Shown: one piece after another, positions 1 to 8,627 of the stretch
Numbering within the stretch: the first letter of the stretch is position 1
Layout: each line of letters begins with the position of its first letter
NCBI GenBank assembly: GCA_020532365.1
Contig: JAJBBL010000147.1
Coordinates: 1 to 30,674 of the forward strand
Length of the DNA: 30,674 nucleotides
DNA from: Candidatus Cloacimonadota bacterium
GTDB taxonomy: Bacteria > Cloacimonadota > Cloacimonadia > Cloacimonadales > JAJBBL01
Direction of reading: 5' to 3'
Made by a program: the position numbers and the translations under genes
The notes under the pieces: model-generated
Database searches by the model: none
What the model saw: only the letters and a program-made list of their open reading frames with translations
What the model was told of the DNA's origin: nothing

Positions 1-50
1 ACACCTGTATAACTGGCAGAGCCATTAATTGTTTTTTTCTTTTCTTTCAT
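1..50 (-). CDS. lpxC: LpxC (UDP-3-O-acyl-GlcNAc deacetylase), N-terminal fragment cut by window edge
   Basis: Only 16 complete codons are inside the window. An ATG at 50 (minus) begins MKEKKKTINGSASYTG, followed by the first two bases of a valine codon. The segment resembles the N-terminus of LpxC, where a basic stretch leads into S-x-S-x-x-G-V-G-L-H-T-G. LpxC is the zinc deacetylase that commits the cell to lipid A synthesis. In many FCB bacteria it is fused to FabZ, which cannot be judged here. GAGAGGA lies 10 bases before the ATG, and a second AAGGA lies only 2 bases before it. It follows lpxD by 108 bases on the same strand, which supports the call. The identification rests on few residues plus context. 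Confidence 0.72.
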   Translation of the reverse strand, partial: MKEKKKTINGSASYTG

Positions 51-66
51 ATTCCTTAGATCCTCT

Positions 67-87
67 CTCAGAACTAAAATCTCTGAG
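67..87 (-). promoter_or_regulatory. Small inverted repeat in the lpxD-lpxC spacer
   Basis: CTCAGA at 67-72 is perfectly complementary to TCTGAG at 82-87, with a 9-base loop. Read as minus-strand RNA, the 3' arm ends in the GAG that begins the likely Shine-Dalgarno stretch of lpxC. It could modulate lpxC translation or be chance; six base pairs in AT-rich DNA is weak evidence. Confidence 0.25.
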
Positions 88-158
88 TATATGGTTATAG
101 TTTAATCTTTCTTCTCCGTTTTGCAACCTTAAAACAAAAAATGCAAGATTGGAGAGAT

Positions 159-1208
159 CTATTTATCCTTACCTGAACCCTCTTTCTCAAGCTTATTGAA
201 GTACTTTACAAGCTCAGGCAATCTCTTCTGTGATACCAATATACGCCTCTGTAAACCTGCATCAATCGCCGGTGTACCAAAATACTTGGCACCCGCTGGA
301 ACATCATTGCTGATACCCGACTGAGCACCTATCATTGCACCATCGTTTACCTTTAAATGACCCGCTGCACCAACTTGACCCGCTAAAAATACGTGGTTAC
401 CTATCTTCGTGTTGCCCGCAAGACCTACCTGAGCACAAAGAATTGCACTCTTTTCGATCTGACAGTTGTGACCAACCTGGACAAGATTATCAATCTTAGT
501 GCCCCTTCCTACTATCGTTTTACCGATAGTGGCTCGGTCTACACAGGTATTCGCACCAATCTCAACATCGTCTTCGATCTCAACCACCCCAACATGATTG
601 ATCTTGTGGTGAATCCCATCTAAAAACAGATAGCCATAGCCGTCGACACCTATTGAACAGGATGAGTGCAAAATAACGCGGCTTCCGATCTTCGTGCGAG
701 CGTATACTGTACAATTTGGATATAAATGAGTGTTCTCACCAATTGTGACCTTCTCTTCAATAACAGAGTTAGCCTCGATAACCGTCCCTTTGCCGATAAC
801 TACATCACCACGTATAACTACGTTTTCACGAATAGTAACGTCGTCTGCAAGTATAGCTGTAGAATCGATAATTGCGGAAGGGTGAATGGATGCAGTGGTT
901 TTACCCTTTTCGAGCTCTAACCACTTACCCACTATTAAGTTGAAACTGAAGTAAGGCTTTTTGACATAGAACAGGTTGGTCTTAGGCGCTAAACTGGGAT
1001 CAAAGTCTTCAGCTACGACAATCAAACCCGCTTTAGTGTCGGCTAAATCCTTCAAAAATGAGCTGCTTTCATAGAAACAGATCGACTCTACTGTTGCCGT
1101 GGATAACTCAGAAACATTACTAAGCTTTATCTCTGATACCTGCTCCAGACGACCATCAAGCCCCTGTACTGCCCCTTTAATATTTAATTTATGAGTGAAT
1201 TCACGCAT
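159..1208 (-). CDS. lpxD: UDP-3-O-acylglucosamine N-acyltransferase LpxD
   Basis: Third enzyme of lipid A synthesis: it transfers a 3-hydroxyacyl chain from acyl-ACP to the 2-amino group of UDP-3-O-acylglucosamine in the cytoplasm. The 349-aa protein has the family layout: an N-terminal uridine-binding domain (about 1-105), then a left-handed beta helix of hexapeptide repeats (about 106-320; for example IRENVVIRGDVVIGKG) and a short helical tail. The segment NLVQVGHNCQ (241-250) carries the expected catalytic histidine, H247, and FGTPA near residue 313 is typical of the C-terminal part. Length is normal. ATG at 1208 lies 2 bases after the ompH stop, so the two genes are almost certainly cotranscribed; lpxC follows. 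The Shine-Dalgarno sequence is weak, suggesting coupling to ompH. Confidence 0.95.
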   Translation of the reverse strand: MREFTHKLNIKGAVQGLDGRLEQVSEIKLSNVSELSTATVESICFYESSSFLKDLADTKAGLIVVAEDFDPSLAPKTNLFYVKKPYFSFNLIVGKWLELEKGKTTASIHPSAIIDSTAILADDVTIRENVVIRGDVVIGKGTVIEANSVIEEKVTIGENTHLYPNCTVYARTKIGSRVILHSSCSIGVDGYGYLFLDGIHHKINHVGVVEIEDDVEIGANTCVDRATIGKTIVGRGTKIDNLVQVGHNCQIEKSAILCAQVGLAGNTKIGNHVFLAGQVGAAGHLKVNDGAMIGAQSGISNDVPAGAKYFGTPAIDAGLQRRILVSQKRLPELVKYFNKLEKEGSGKDK

Positions 1209-1210
1209 TG

Positions 1211-1750
1211 CTATTTCGTTTTCCCTTTACCTGAGTCGTCGTTCATCTCTTTTAAAATTAAATCGGTAAGATCTAAGTTAGGTCGCGCATAAAGAAGACC
1301 ACCACCAACTGCATCAAAAACAATGGAGTAGTTCTCCTCAATAGCTATCTTCTCGATCGACTCCTTGAGCTTGATCATTATCGGCTCTAAAAGCTCGGCG
1401 TTACGCTGAACTGCTATGCCGTTTTCTCCAAAAATACGTTCAAGATATTGTCTCCGCTCTTTAGTTTTAGCTTCGATTTTTTCTTGAGCTTGCGCTTTGC
1501 CAGACTCGGTTAAAGTCAACTTGCGAGCTTCATATTCAGACTCTAACCTCTTGACCTCATCGTCAAGCGCCATAATCTCTTTTTCCCACTGTGCCTGCTC
1601 ATTTTTAAAGATTAATTGAGCCTCTTGAGTATCCTTGCTTTCTATCATAATTTTGTCGGTGTCAATATACCCTATCTTAATCGATTGAGCCAGCAAAAGA
1701 GATGCCGAACTAATTATAATTAGCGCTACTAACGTCATAACCCGTTTCAT
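1211..1750 (-). CDS. Periplasmic OmpH/Skp-family chaperone
   Basis: Skp/OmpH proteins are trimeric periplasmic chaperones that hold unfolded outer-membrane proteins on the way to the BAM complex. The 179-aa protein starts with a signal peptide (MKRV, hydrophobic core ending ASLLLAQ, cleavage near residue 21). Next comes the strand KIGYIDTDKIM that opens the Skp body, then a long highly charged coiled coil (about 45-120) and a C-terminal strand region IVFDAVGGGLLYA. Length fits the family (about 160-190). GGAGG sits 4 bases before the ATG. It directly precedes lpxD, as in many Gram-negative genomes, but the usual bamA neighbour is replaced by a GWxTD protein and dnaE across a 128-bp gap. Confidence 0.9.
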   Translation of the reverse strand: MKRVMTLVALIIISSASLLLAQSIKIGYIDTDKIMIESKDTQEAQLIFKNEQAQWEKEIMALDDEVKRLESEYEARKLTLTESGKAQAQEKIEAKTKERRQYLERIFGENGIAVQRNAELLEPIMIKLKESIEKIAIEENYSIVFDAVGGGLLYARPNLDLTDLILKEMNDDSGKGKTK

Positions 1751-1814
1751 TTTTCCTCCAATTTCTATCGAATTTTTGTTATATATTCCGAAAGTATCAA
1801 TGAATTTATGATTT

Positions 1815-1860
1815 GTCTACCAGTCAACTAAAATCATCCTAATGTACTGACTTAATAGAC
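1815..1860 (-). other. Two-step inverted repeat between the GWxTD gene and ompH
   Basis: GTCTA (1815-1819) and AGTCA (1822-1826) pair with TGACT (1848-1852) and TAGAC (1856-1860), leaving a 21-base loop and a 2/3-base internal bulge. It starts 19 bases past the stop of the upstream gene, so a weak or factor-dependent terminator is possible. There is no T-run. A TTGACT resembling a -35 box lies in the arm, but I found no convincing -10 at proper spacing. Confidence 0.28.
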
Positions 1861-1878
1861 CGATAGATAGTTACTTGA

Positions 1879-3243
1879 CTACTCGAGCTTGCTCTGGTCA
1901 AAATCGTCACCTAAATAACGCTCCCAATTGCTCACTACCTTCTCAAGGTCGTCGTTGGTGCTATATATCAAGCGATAATTGCCGTTCCCCTGGATGTCGA
2001 TAAAGAGATAAACTCGATTTGTATTGCGATATTTCCAGATTTCATACTCTTTACGTGTTAACCTTGTATCACTGTCTGTAACGTTTTGCTCCTTCTCTGT
2101 CGGCTCGCCATTACGAATATATATTCTGCCGAGATCTGTCTCCCAACCCTCTTTGAAATAAGAGAAGTGTTGGTTGGCGTAGTCAATTCTGTCTCTTATA
2201 ATGCGAATAAAATCGTTCTCTGATGAATGTGGATTAGGGTTGTTCTGAGCCCAAAAACGATCAACAAAGTTCCAACGTGCCTCTTCACTCAATGAATCCC
2301 AACTCTTAAATCGAGAAGAGGGTAAGAAATAACGGAGTAAATGGTATTCCTTCTCTAAATCTTTGAACAAACTCTGGCCGATGAACGTCTTTTCAGAGAT
2401 TACAAAATAGTCTAAAACTGTTTCGCTGTTTTTGGTAATATGATCGTAAATATTGACCTCTATTTGATAATAGCCTGTGGCTAAAGTGTCGGCAGGGATG
2501 CGCTGTATAATATCCAAAGATGAGCCCTCTATCTTAATATTGCTCTCAATCTCGGAAGAATAGTCGTCATTGAATATGCGTAACTTTTCTGTTATGTATG
2601 AATAGCCGTCGACCGCTGGAAATAAGTTCTGAATCTCATAATAAATAAACAGTGTGTCGCTTATCCCTCGTGGATAGATATGCGAAGGATCAACAAAAAA
2701 CTCATAGTCTCCCCGAACAAACTTCTCTAAGCCCGGATGCTTTATCCCTTTGTAAATTGTACTTGAAAACTCTAAGTCGCTGAGAAGAGACTTTTTGCCC
2801 AAATTATCTAAGCTTTTCGACCATACAAAAACAGCTTCCGACTCTACGTCTTCAAACTTGAGCTCAAGCTCTAAACCGCTCTGCTCCTCATTTAAGGTTA
2901 AACTAATCTTGTCTAACAGATAATGAGAGTCAGAACTGGCTATATTCTTATCCTTCACACCAATATTCTGCTTAAAATCCTGTAATATACGCCTCTCGCC
3001 TTCACCACCGATAGCAGTTATCGTCGTGTTTACCAATGCAAGAAGACCCTCTTCAGTCTCACTAAATGTAAGCTGGCTGTTAGGTATCATATAAGTCAAT
3101 TGATGGACTGTGTTGCCATCCTCGTCTAAAAATCTGTTGTGATCGATGTGCATATCAATCCTGTTAGCCAATAAAAATAATGGAAAAATGAGTATGATTA
3201 GCACAATTGCGCAAAGCTTTACGCTACTTGACGACTGGTTCAC
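1879..3243 (-). CDS. GWxTD domain-containing exported protein
   Basis: Protein of unknown function carrying the GWxTD domain, found in FCB-group bacteria. The signature GWETDLGRIYIRNGEPTE starts at residue 375 of the longest frame (366 with the start chosen here), preceded by the helical FVDRFWAQNNP segment normal for the domain. The N-terminus is an export signal: a basic/polar start, then a long hydrophobic run ending FPLFLLANR. There is no clear lipobox cysteine, so it is probably periplasmic. Start choice: the longest frame begins with ATG at 3270, overlapping dnaE by 11 bases without a ribosome site. GTG at 3243 follows GGGAGG by 4 bases, avoids the overlap and gives a normal signal peptide, so I prefer it (454 aa). 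It probably shares a transcript with dnaE. The role is unknown. Confidence 0.85.
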   Translation of the reverse strand: MNQSSSSVKLCAIVLIILIFPLFLLANRIDMHIDHNRFLDEDGNTVHQLTYMIPNSQLTFSETEEGLLALVNTTITAIGGEGERRILQDFKQNIGVKDKNIASSDSHYLLDKISLTLNEEQSGLELELKFEDVESEAVFVWSKSLDNLGKKSLLSDLEFSSTIYKGIKHPGLEKFVRGDYEFFVDPSHIYPRGISDTLFIYYEIQNLFPAVDGYSYITEKLRIFNDDYSSEIESNIKIEGSSLDIIQRIPADTLATGYYQIEVNIYDHITKNSETVLDYFVISEKTFIGQSLFKDLEKEYHLLRYFLPSSRFKSWDSLSEEARWNFVDRFWAQNNPNPHSSENDFIRIIRDRIDYANQHFSYFKEGWETDLGRIYIRNGEPTEKEQNVTDSDTRLTRKEYEIWKYRNTNRVYLFIDIQGNGNYRLIYSTNDDLEKVVSNWERYLGDDFDQSKLE

Positions 3244-3259
3244 TCCCCCTCCCTTTTTG

Positions 3260-6200
3260 CTAAAGTTCATTTGTATTCACTGACATCTCAGGAGCTTCGC
3301 CAAAAAACTCCTCGACTTTGTGGAGAAACTTCGCACTTGGATATACTTTATACTTGTATGTTGATAACTTTAATTGTTGAAACTTTTTAGTCCTTACACT
3401 GAAATTCAGGTTGAAGCTGCCAGGAGTCTTTTCGTTTAAATCGTCCAAAAAGGTCAAGCAACTTTCATTAAGATCACTTTCGTCCACTACTAAAGTGATT
3501 TCGCCACTAAACCTGGAAGCAAGATCGTCCATTCTTATTAGCTGGTTCGGATAAATCCTCAATACAGACTTATCAAATGCATTCGTATCTATCTTGCCGT
3601 CTATAAGGAACTGCTCTCCCGGCTCCAAGAAAGATTCATATTTAGCTAAGTCACGATTTGGAATTGCTAATTCAAAGCGGCCAAATTCGTCTTCCATTAT
3701 CACTAAATTAGGTATCCTACTTCTGTTGTCTCGCCTCTTGACTATATCGTTGACTAAACCTATAATTCTAATCCTGTCTCGACCTGTTTCGCCCCCATTT
3801 TGATTGTACAGCTTAGTGCTATAATTGCAGAAATACTTGATTTCGTTATGATACTTGGTCAATGGATGACCCGAAATATAAAAGCCGAGCACGGAGTTTT
3901 CTTTTTCCAGCTTATCACTAAGGTTCCAGACAACATCCTCGGGCAGAACAGGTTTACATCCTGTTGGGATAGTATCATCGTCGTGTGACTCAGTAAAAGC
4001 ATCAAACAGGGTAAATTGACCTCTCTTACGTTCATTACTGGCATTATTACCATATTCAATAGCTGTGTCTATAACCTCTGCTTTCTGCGCACGAGTACCC
4101 TCCAAGTCGTCCAATGCTCCTGCAAAAACCAAACTCTCGATAACCATCCGGTTTACAGCAGTCAAGTCAACTCGGGAACAGAACTCAAATATATCGCTAA
4201 ACCTCCCATTTTCATCCCTCTCTTCGAGTAGTCTCTGAATCGCTACGTCACCCACATTCTTAATCCCCCTTAATCCAAAGAGGATCTTCCCTTCGGAAAC
4301 AGTGAAGTCCTTCTTGCTAATGTTGATATTGGGAGGGATCACTTCAAGCTCCATATTTTTACACTCTTCTAAGAAATAAGGTATCTTGGTCGGATCGTCC
4401 TCTATAGACAGAATAGCAGCCATAAACTCAACGGGATAATGAGCTTTAAGATAAGCCGTCTGGAAGGCAACATAAGCGTAACAAACAGAGTGGCTCTTAT
4501 TAAATGCGTAGTTAGCAAACTCTAACCATTTGTTCCAAATCTTCTGAATAGTCGGTTCGTCTACCCCTTTTGCAGAAGCCCCTTCCCAGAATTTTGACTT
4601 CAGTCTATCCATCACTCTTTGGTCTTTCTTACCCATTGCCTTACGTAGTGTGTCAGCTTCAGCACCAGTAAACCCTGCTAAATCTCTCGACATCTGCATC
4701 ACCTGCTCTTGATAAATGATGACACCATAAGTTTCTTTAAGGGCGCTTTCGGTTAAAGGATGGTCATACTCCACAGACTCCAACCCGTATTTTCGTTTGA
4801 TATAAGTATCAATGTGTTGCATCGGCCCAGGTCTATAGAGAGCAACCATAGCAATGAGGTCGGCGAAAACGTTAGGTTTCAAGTCTTTTAGATATTTCTT
4901 CATCCCAGCAGACTCGAACTGGAATACCCCGTCAGTAGCCCCTTTAGAGAATAACTCATATACTTTTTTATCCGAAAAATCAAGGTTGCTGAGGTCGACT
5001 GATACCCCTGTTGACTCTTCAATAATCTGCACAGCTCTTTTCAGGATAGTAAGTGTTTTCAAACCAAGTATATCCATCTTGAGAAGCTTCAGGTAATCTA
5101 ACCATTTCCCTTCAAACTGAACCAAAACAGCCGTCTGTCCACCCTTCTGTCTACTAACAGCGAGCGGCAAATAGTTCGACAAGTCGCTCGGCCCGATCAC
5201 TACTCCAGCTGCATGGATACCGTGCTGTCTGATTAATCCTTCGATAACTGTTGCGTGTTTGATAATCTGAGAATATTGCCTATTATTTGCCATTAAACTG
5301 GCAAATTCCGGCGATTCTGCCAAGCATTTTTCCAAGGTAATTCTCGGAGTATTTGGCATCAGTTTAGTTATGTTATTAGCTTCTGCAGGGGGTACTTCAA
5401 GCACACGCGCCACGTCTTTAATTACAGCTTTTGCAGAGAGCGTGGAAAAGGTAATAATTTGCGAAACACTATCCCTTCCGTACTTCTCTATAACATAATC
5501 GATTACTTGATTACGCCCTTGGGCACAGAAGTCTATATCAATATCTGGCATCTCAATACGTTCAGGATTAAGGAAGCGTTCAAAGAAGAGATTGAATTTA
5601 ATAGGGTCTATTTGAGTTATACCGAGTAGATATGAGACGATACTCCCTGCCGCTGAGCCTCTTCCAGGGCCTACAGGTATGTCTTGTTGAACGGCTGCAT
5701 CAACCAGGTCCTTTACCACCAAAAAGTAGTTTTCATACCCCATTCGATTAATTACTGATAACTCGTAATCAATTCTCTTTTTAATCTCTTCTGTTACCTC
5801 TGGGTATTTCTTTTCTGCATTGCTGTAGCAGAGGTCTTTGAGGTATTCCGTCTCGTTAAAGTATTTTTCTGGCAGTTCAGCTTTAGGGATCAAAAACTCT
5901 TTATATTCGAACTTAAAGTCAACTTGTTCTGCTATTTTCACGGTATTTTCATACGCTTCTGGTAGCTCTGGGAACAGTTCCCTCATTTCTTCTTCAGATT
6001 TAAAGTAGAGCTGATCTGTCTCATATTTAAGTCGATTTTGATCATTCAGTGTTTTCCCAGTTTGGATACAGAGCAGCACATCGTGTGCTTCGGCGTCTTC
6101 TTTATGCAAGTAGTGACAATCGTTTGTAACCACGAACGGCGTATTAGTTCTTTTTCCTAATTCGATAAGTTTGGGCATCACTTCGATTTCATTGGGGAAT

Positions 6201-6727
6201 CTATGGTCCATTAGTTCGAGATAGTAGTTGTCTGGGAATACTCTTTTGTAGAAATCTATAGCTTCTACAGTTTCTTCTTCTCTTCCTTGCAAGAGTAATG
6301 ATGGTATTTCTCCTCTTATACAGCCTGAGAGACAGATTAGCCCTTCCGAGTATTTTTCTAATAAAGACTTACTCATTCTCGGTTTATAGTAAAAGCCATC
6401 TAAGTAAGCTATGGAGGAGAGTTTGATTAAGTTTTGATAGCCTTTTTTATTCTTAACGAGTAGAGTTAGGTGATGGAGCGTATCTTTTTTAGCATCGGGG
6501 TCATCTAATTCACCATTTATCACATAAGCTTCTATTCCGAGGATAGGTTTAATTCCGTTTCTAATAGCCTGTTCATAGAAGTCAATCACGCCTGACATAG
6601 TTCCGTGGTCAGTAATTGCGACGGCAGTCATCCCCATTTTTTTAGTAAGTTCTATTATTTTATCAGTACGGCAAGCTCCGTCCAGGGCGCTGTACTGAGT
6701 ATGATTATGTAAGTGTACGAATCCCAT
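3260..6727 (-). CDS. dnaE: DNA polymerase III alpha subunit
   Basis: Catalytic subunit of the replicative polymerase, DnaE1 type, 1155 aa (E. coli 1160). An N-terminal PHP domain (about 1-270) shows HLHNH (5-9), TDHG (39-42), E66, HLTLL (H86), SGC (C136), DH (H175) and NDCH (D203, H205). The full metal-ligand set therefore appears intact, unlike in E. coli. The polymerase core carries PDIDIDF (D395, D397) and KMDILGL (D552), matching E. coli D401/D403/D555, and PGRGSAAGS (354-362). QFTLF at 904-908 fits the internal beta-clamp-binding motif. An OB-fold region follows. ATG at 6727 is preceded by GGAGA with a 6-base spacer. The downstream GWxTD gene starts at or before its stop. Confidence 0.98.
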   Translation of the reverse strand: MGFVHLHNHTQYSALDGACRTDKIIELTKKMGMTAVAITDHGTMSGVIDFYEQAIRNGIKPILGIEAYVINGELDDPDAKKDTLHHLTLLVKNKKGYQNLIKLSSIAYLDGFYYKPRMSKSLLEKYSEGLICLSGCIRGEIPSLLLQGREEETVEAIDFYKRVFPDNYYLELMDHRFPNEIEVMPKLIELGKRTNTPFVVTNDCHYLHKEDAEAHDVLLCIQTGKTLNDQNRLKYETDQLYFKSEEEMRELFPELPEAYENTVKIAEQVDFKFEYKEFLIPKAELPEKYFNETEYLKDLCYSNAEKKYPEVTEEIKKRIDYELSVINRMGYENYFLVVKDLVDAAVQQDIPVGPGRGSAAGSIVSYLLGITQIDPIKFNLFFERFLNPERIEMPDIDIDFCAQGRNQVIDYVIEKYGRDSVSQIITFSTLSAKAVIKDVARVLEVPPAEANNITKLMPNTPRITLEKCLAESPEFASLMANNRQYSQIIKHATVIEGLIRQHGIHAAGVVIGPSDLSNYLPLAVSRQKGGQTAVLVQFEGKWLDYLKLLKMDILGLKTLTILKRAVQIIEESTGVSVDLSNLDFSDKKVYELFSKGATDGVFQFESAGMKKYLKDLKPNVFADLIAMVALYRPGPMQHIDTYIKRKYGLESVEYDHPLTESALKETYGVIIYQEQVMQMSRDLAGFTGAEADTLRKAMGKKDQRVMDRLKSKFWEGASAKGVDEPTIQKIWNKWLEFANYAFNKSHSVCYAYVAFQTAYLKAHYPVEFMAAILSIEDDPTKIPYFLEECKNMELEVIPPNINISKKDFTVSEGKILFGLRGIKNVGDVAIQRLLEERDENGRFSDIFEFCSRVDLTAVNRMVIESLVFAGALDDLEGTRAQKAEVIDTAIEYGNNASNERKRGQFTLFDAFTESHDDDTIPTGCKPVLPEDVVWNLSDKLEKENSVLGFYISGHPLTKYHNEIKYFCNYSTKLYNQNGGETGRDRIRIIGLVNDIVKRRDNRSRIPNLVIMEDEFGRFELAIPNRDLAKYESFLEPGEQFLIDGKIDTNAFDKSVLRIYPNQLIRMDDLASRFSGEITLVVDESDLNESCLTFLDDLNEKTPGSFNLNFSVRTKKFQQLKLSTYKYKVYPSAKFLHKVEEFFGEAPEMSVNTNEL

Positions 6728-6814
6728 ATTATATCTCCAAAAACCTTATCGTTTCTTTCATTTTAAGCCCCTTTGAAGTAATTTACGCATAGTTTTCAAC
6801 ATAGCTTCAACCAA

Positions 6815-6841
6815 TTAATATGGACTATAACTTTCTGTCAA
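6815..6841 (-). promoter_or_regulatory. Possible sigma70-type promoter for dnaE
   Basis: On the minus strand a perfect TTGACA (6836-6841) is followed after 15 bases by TATTAA (6815-6820), or after 16 by ATTAAT. The -35 is excellent, but the -10 is only 4 of 6 with short spacing. It lies about 90 bases before the dnaE start. Offered as a candidate only. Confidence 0.35.
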
Positions 6842-7022
6842 AACCTAATCTATTCTTTCGACTTAGCTTATGCTCTTATCATCAGTCCTACAACAGATTT
6901 GAGCCAGTTTATCATTTCATAGAGAATTATTTTAAGTGTTATCTCTCCGTTTAGGCACTTAATTTCACACTCAATTTAGCGGTCAAAAAAGGTGTAAAAA
7001 CATATGCAGTGACGAAAAACAA

Positions 7023-7050
7023 TTGACATTAATGTTCTGATATTTATACA
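7023..7050 (+). promoter_or_regulatory. Near-consensus sigma70-type promoter for the acyl-ACP synthetase-hutI pair
   Basis: TTGACA at 7023-7028 is a perfect -35 box. TATACA at 7045-7050 (4 of 6 against TATAAT, with the key TA and fourth A present) follows after 16 bases. The predicted start of transcription is about 20-25 bases before the ATG at 7080, giving a short leader that contains GAGG (7070-7073) 6 bases before the ATG. Confidence 0.65.
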
Positions 7051-7079
7051 GAGTTTGAAAATAGGACACGAGGTTTGAT

Positions 7080-8627
7080 ATGCAGTTACACTGGAAATTC
7101 ATTGAAAATGCCAAGCGAGTTGGCTCTAAGATGGCTCTTTTTGACACTCTATCTGACACAAGTTTTAGTTATAGCCAACTTTTTATTGCTTCTATAATGA
7201 TTAAGACTTTTATTGATAAGTATTCAAGTCAATTTGTAGGTATTATGTTACCGCCGGGTGCCGGCTCAATACTATCTATTCTTGGAACACAAATGTCGGG
7301 GAAAGTTCCCGTAATGATAAACTATGCTACAGGGGCTATAGACAACGCTATTTACGCGCAAAACAAATGTCACTTCAGAATGATTATTACCAGCAGGAAG
7401 TTATTAGACAAGCTTGAGCTCAAGCCCATAAAGGGGATGATTTTCATAGAAGACTGGTTAGAGAAACTATCTACTTCTATGAAGCTTAAAGCTCTGATTA
7501 AGTCTAAACTACCTGTTTCGTTGCTCACAGCTTTTATTCACCAGGGGAGTATTGATGATGTTGCGGTAATACTCTTCACCAGTGGCAGCGAGAAAGAGCC
7601 GAAAGCGGTTCAGCTTACACACAGGAATATTCTACATAACGTGACTACTATTCCAGAGATTATTGATGTTGGTGAAGAGGATATCTTCATTGCCAATCTA
7701 CCATATTTCCACGTCTTTGGATTGACTATCAACTTATGGGTACCTTTATCTTACGGTGCCTCAATTGTAGCAATGCCAAATCCTCTTGATTACAAGACTA
7801 TCTGCGAAGCGATTAAAAAGCATAATGTATCAATTATGGTTGGCACACCGACCTTCTTTTGGGGATACGCTAAGCGTGCAGATGAGGACACTTTTAAGTC
7901 GGTCCGCTATGCTATAGCTGGTGCCGATAAGCTTCCACTAATGGTCAACGACACCTATATTGAGAAATTCAACTTAAAGATTTTCGAAGGATATGGTGCT
8001 ACTGAAACAAGTCCGGTCATCTCAACAAATACACCAACTTACTACAAGTTAGGAAGCGTTGGGAAGCCTTTGCCTGGAGTAAAGGTCAAGATATGTGATA
8101 TAGACACCGGCAAAGAGCTCCCTGTTGGCTCAGAGGGTAAGATTCTGGTCAAAGGCGAACTGGTTATGAAAGGGTATTACAATGATCTTGAAGAGACCTC
8201 CGTCCGCATTAGAGACGGATGGTATGATACCGGCGACATTGGAGTTATCGACGAGGATGGTTTCCTTTGGCACAAAGGACGTCTCAAACGATTTGTTAAA
8301 GTAGCTGGTGAAATGATTTCTTTGGTAAAGGTTGAGCATCTTTTAGAGAGTGTAATACCGGAAGGTAGCTACTGTTGTGTAGTCGACGTCCCAAACTTTG
8401 AAAAGGGTGCTGACATAGTAGCGTGTGTAACCACCAAACAGTTTGATAAGAAGACGATGTTAAAGCATTTACGTGGCAAGCTACCCCCTATGGCCATCCC
8501 TAAGGAGTTATATGTTATGGACGAACTACCAATGATGGCAAGCGGCAAAGTCAACTTCCGAGAGGTGGAAAAAATGGTACGTAACATGGTAAACGAACAA
8601 CCGAAGGAGAAGGAGAAAAAGCGATGA
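7080..8627 (+). CDS. Acyl-ACP synthetase / AMP-binding protein (Aas-type synthetase domain, no PlsC domain)
   Basis: Adenylate-forming enzyme of 515 aa that should activate a fatty acid with ATP and load it onto ACP or CoA. Motifs in order: the ATP loop ILFTSGSEKEPKAVQ (164-178), EGYGATETSPV (303-313), GWYDTGDI (380-387), KGRLKRFVKVAGEM (399-412), and MASGKV near the C-terminus with the expected late lysine. The spacing and residues around LPYFHVFGLT, VAGADK-type IAGADKL and AKRF-type KRFVKVAGEMISL match the synthetase half of bifunctional Aas (acyl-ACP synthetase/lysophospholipid acyltransferase). The acyltransferase half is absent. A role in recycling free fatty acids into membrane lipid is plausible; the acceptor is not proven. 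Its stop overlaps the hutI start (ATGA), so the two are translationally coupled. Confidence 0.85.
   Translation: MQLHWKFIENAKRVGSKMALFDTLSDTSFSYSQLFIASIMIKTFIDKYSSQFVGIMLPPGAGSILSILGTQMSGKVPVMINYATGAIDNAIYAQNKCHFRMIITSRKLLDKLELKPIKGMIFIEDWLEKLSTSMKLKALIKSKLPVSLLTAFIHQGSIDDVAVILFTSGSEKEPKAVQLTHRNILHNVTTIPEIIDVGEEDIFIANLPYFHVFGLTINLWVPLSYGASIVAMPNPLDYKTICEAIKKHNVSIMVGTPTFFWGYAKRADEDTFKSVRYAIAGADKLPLMVNDTYIEKFNLKIFEGYGATETSPVISTNTPTYYKLGSVGKPLPGVKVKICDIDTGKELPVGSEGKILVKGELVMKGYYNDLEETSVRIRDGWYDTGDIGVIDEDGFLWHKGRLKRFVKVAGEMISLVKVEHLLESVIPEGSYCCVVDVPNFEKGADIVACVTTKQFDKKTMLKHLRGKLPPMAIPKELYVMDELPMMASGKVNFREVEKMVRNMVNEQPKEKEKKR

Larger units (their letters stand above)
6728..7079. other. 352-bp divergent intergenic region between dnaE and the acyl-ACP synthetase
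   Basis: AT-rich spacer between two divergently transcribed genes. It holds the candidate dnaE promoter on the minus strand and a near-consensus promoter on the plus strand, listed separately. I see no small reading frame with a ribosome site, no strong hairpin and no repeat. Confidence 0.6.
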
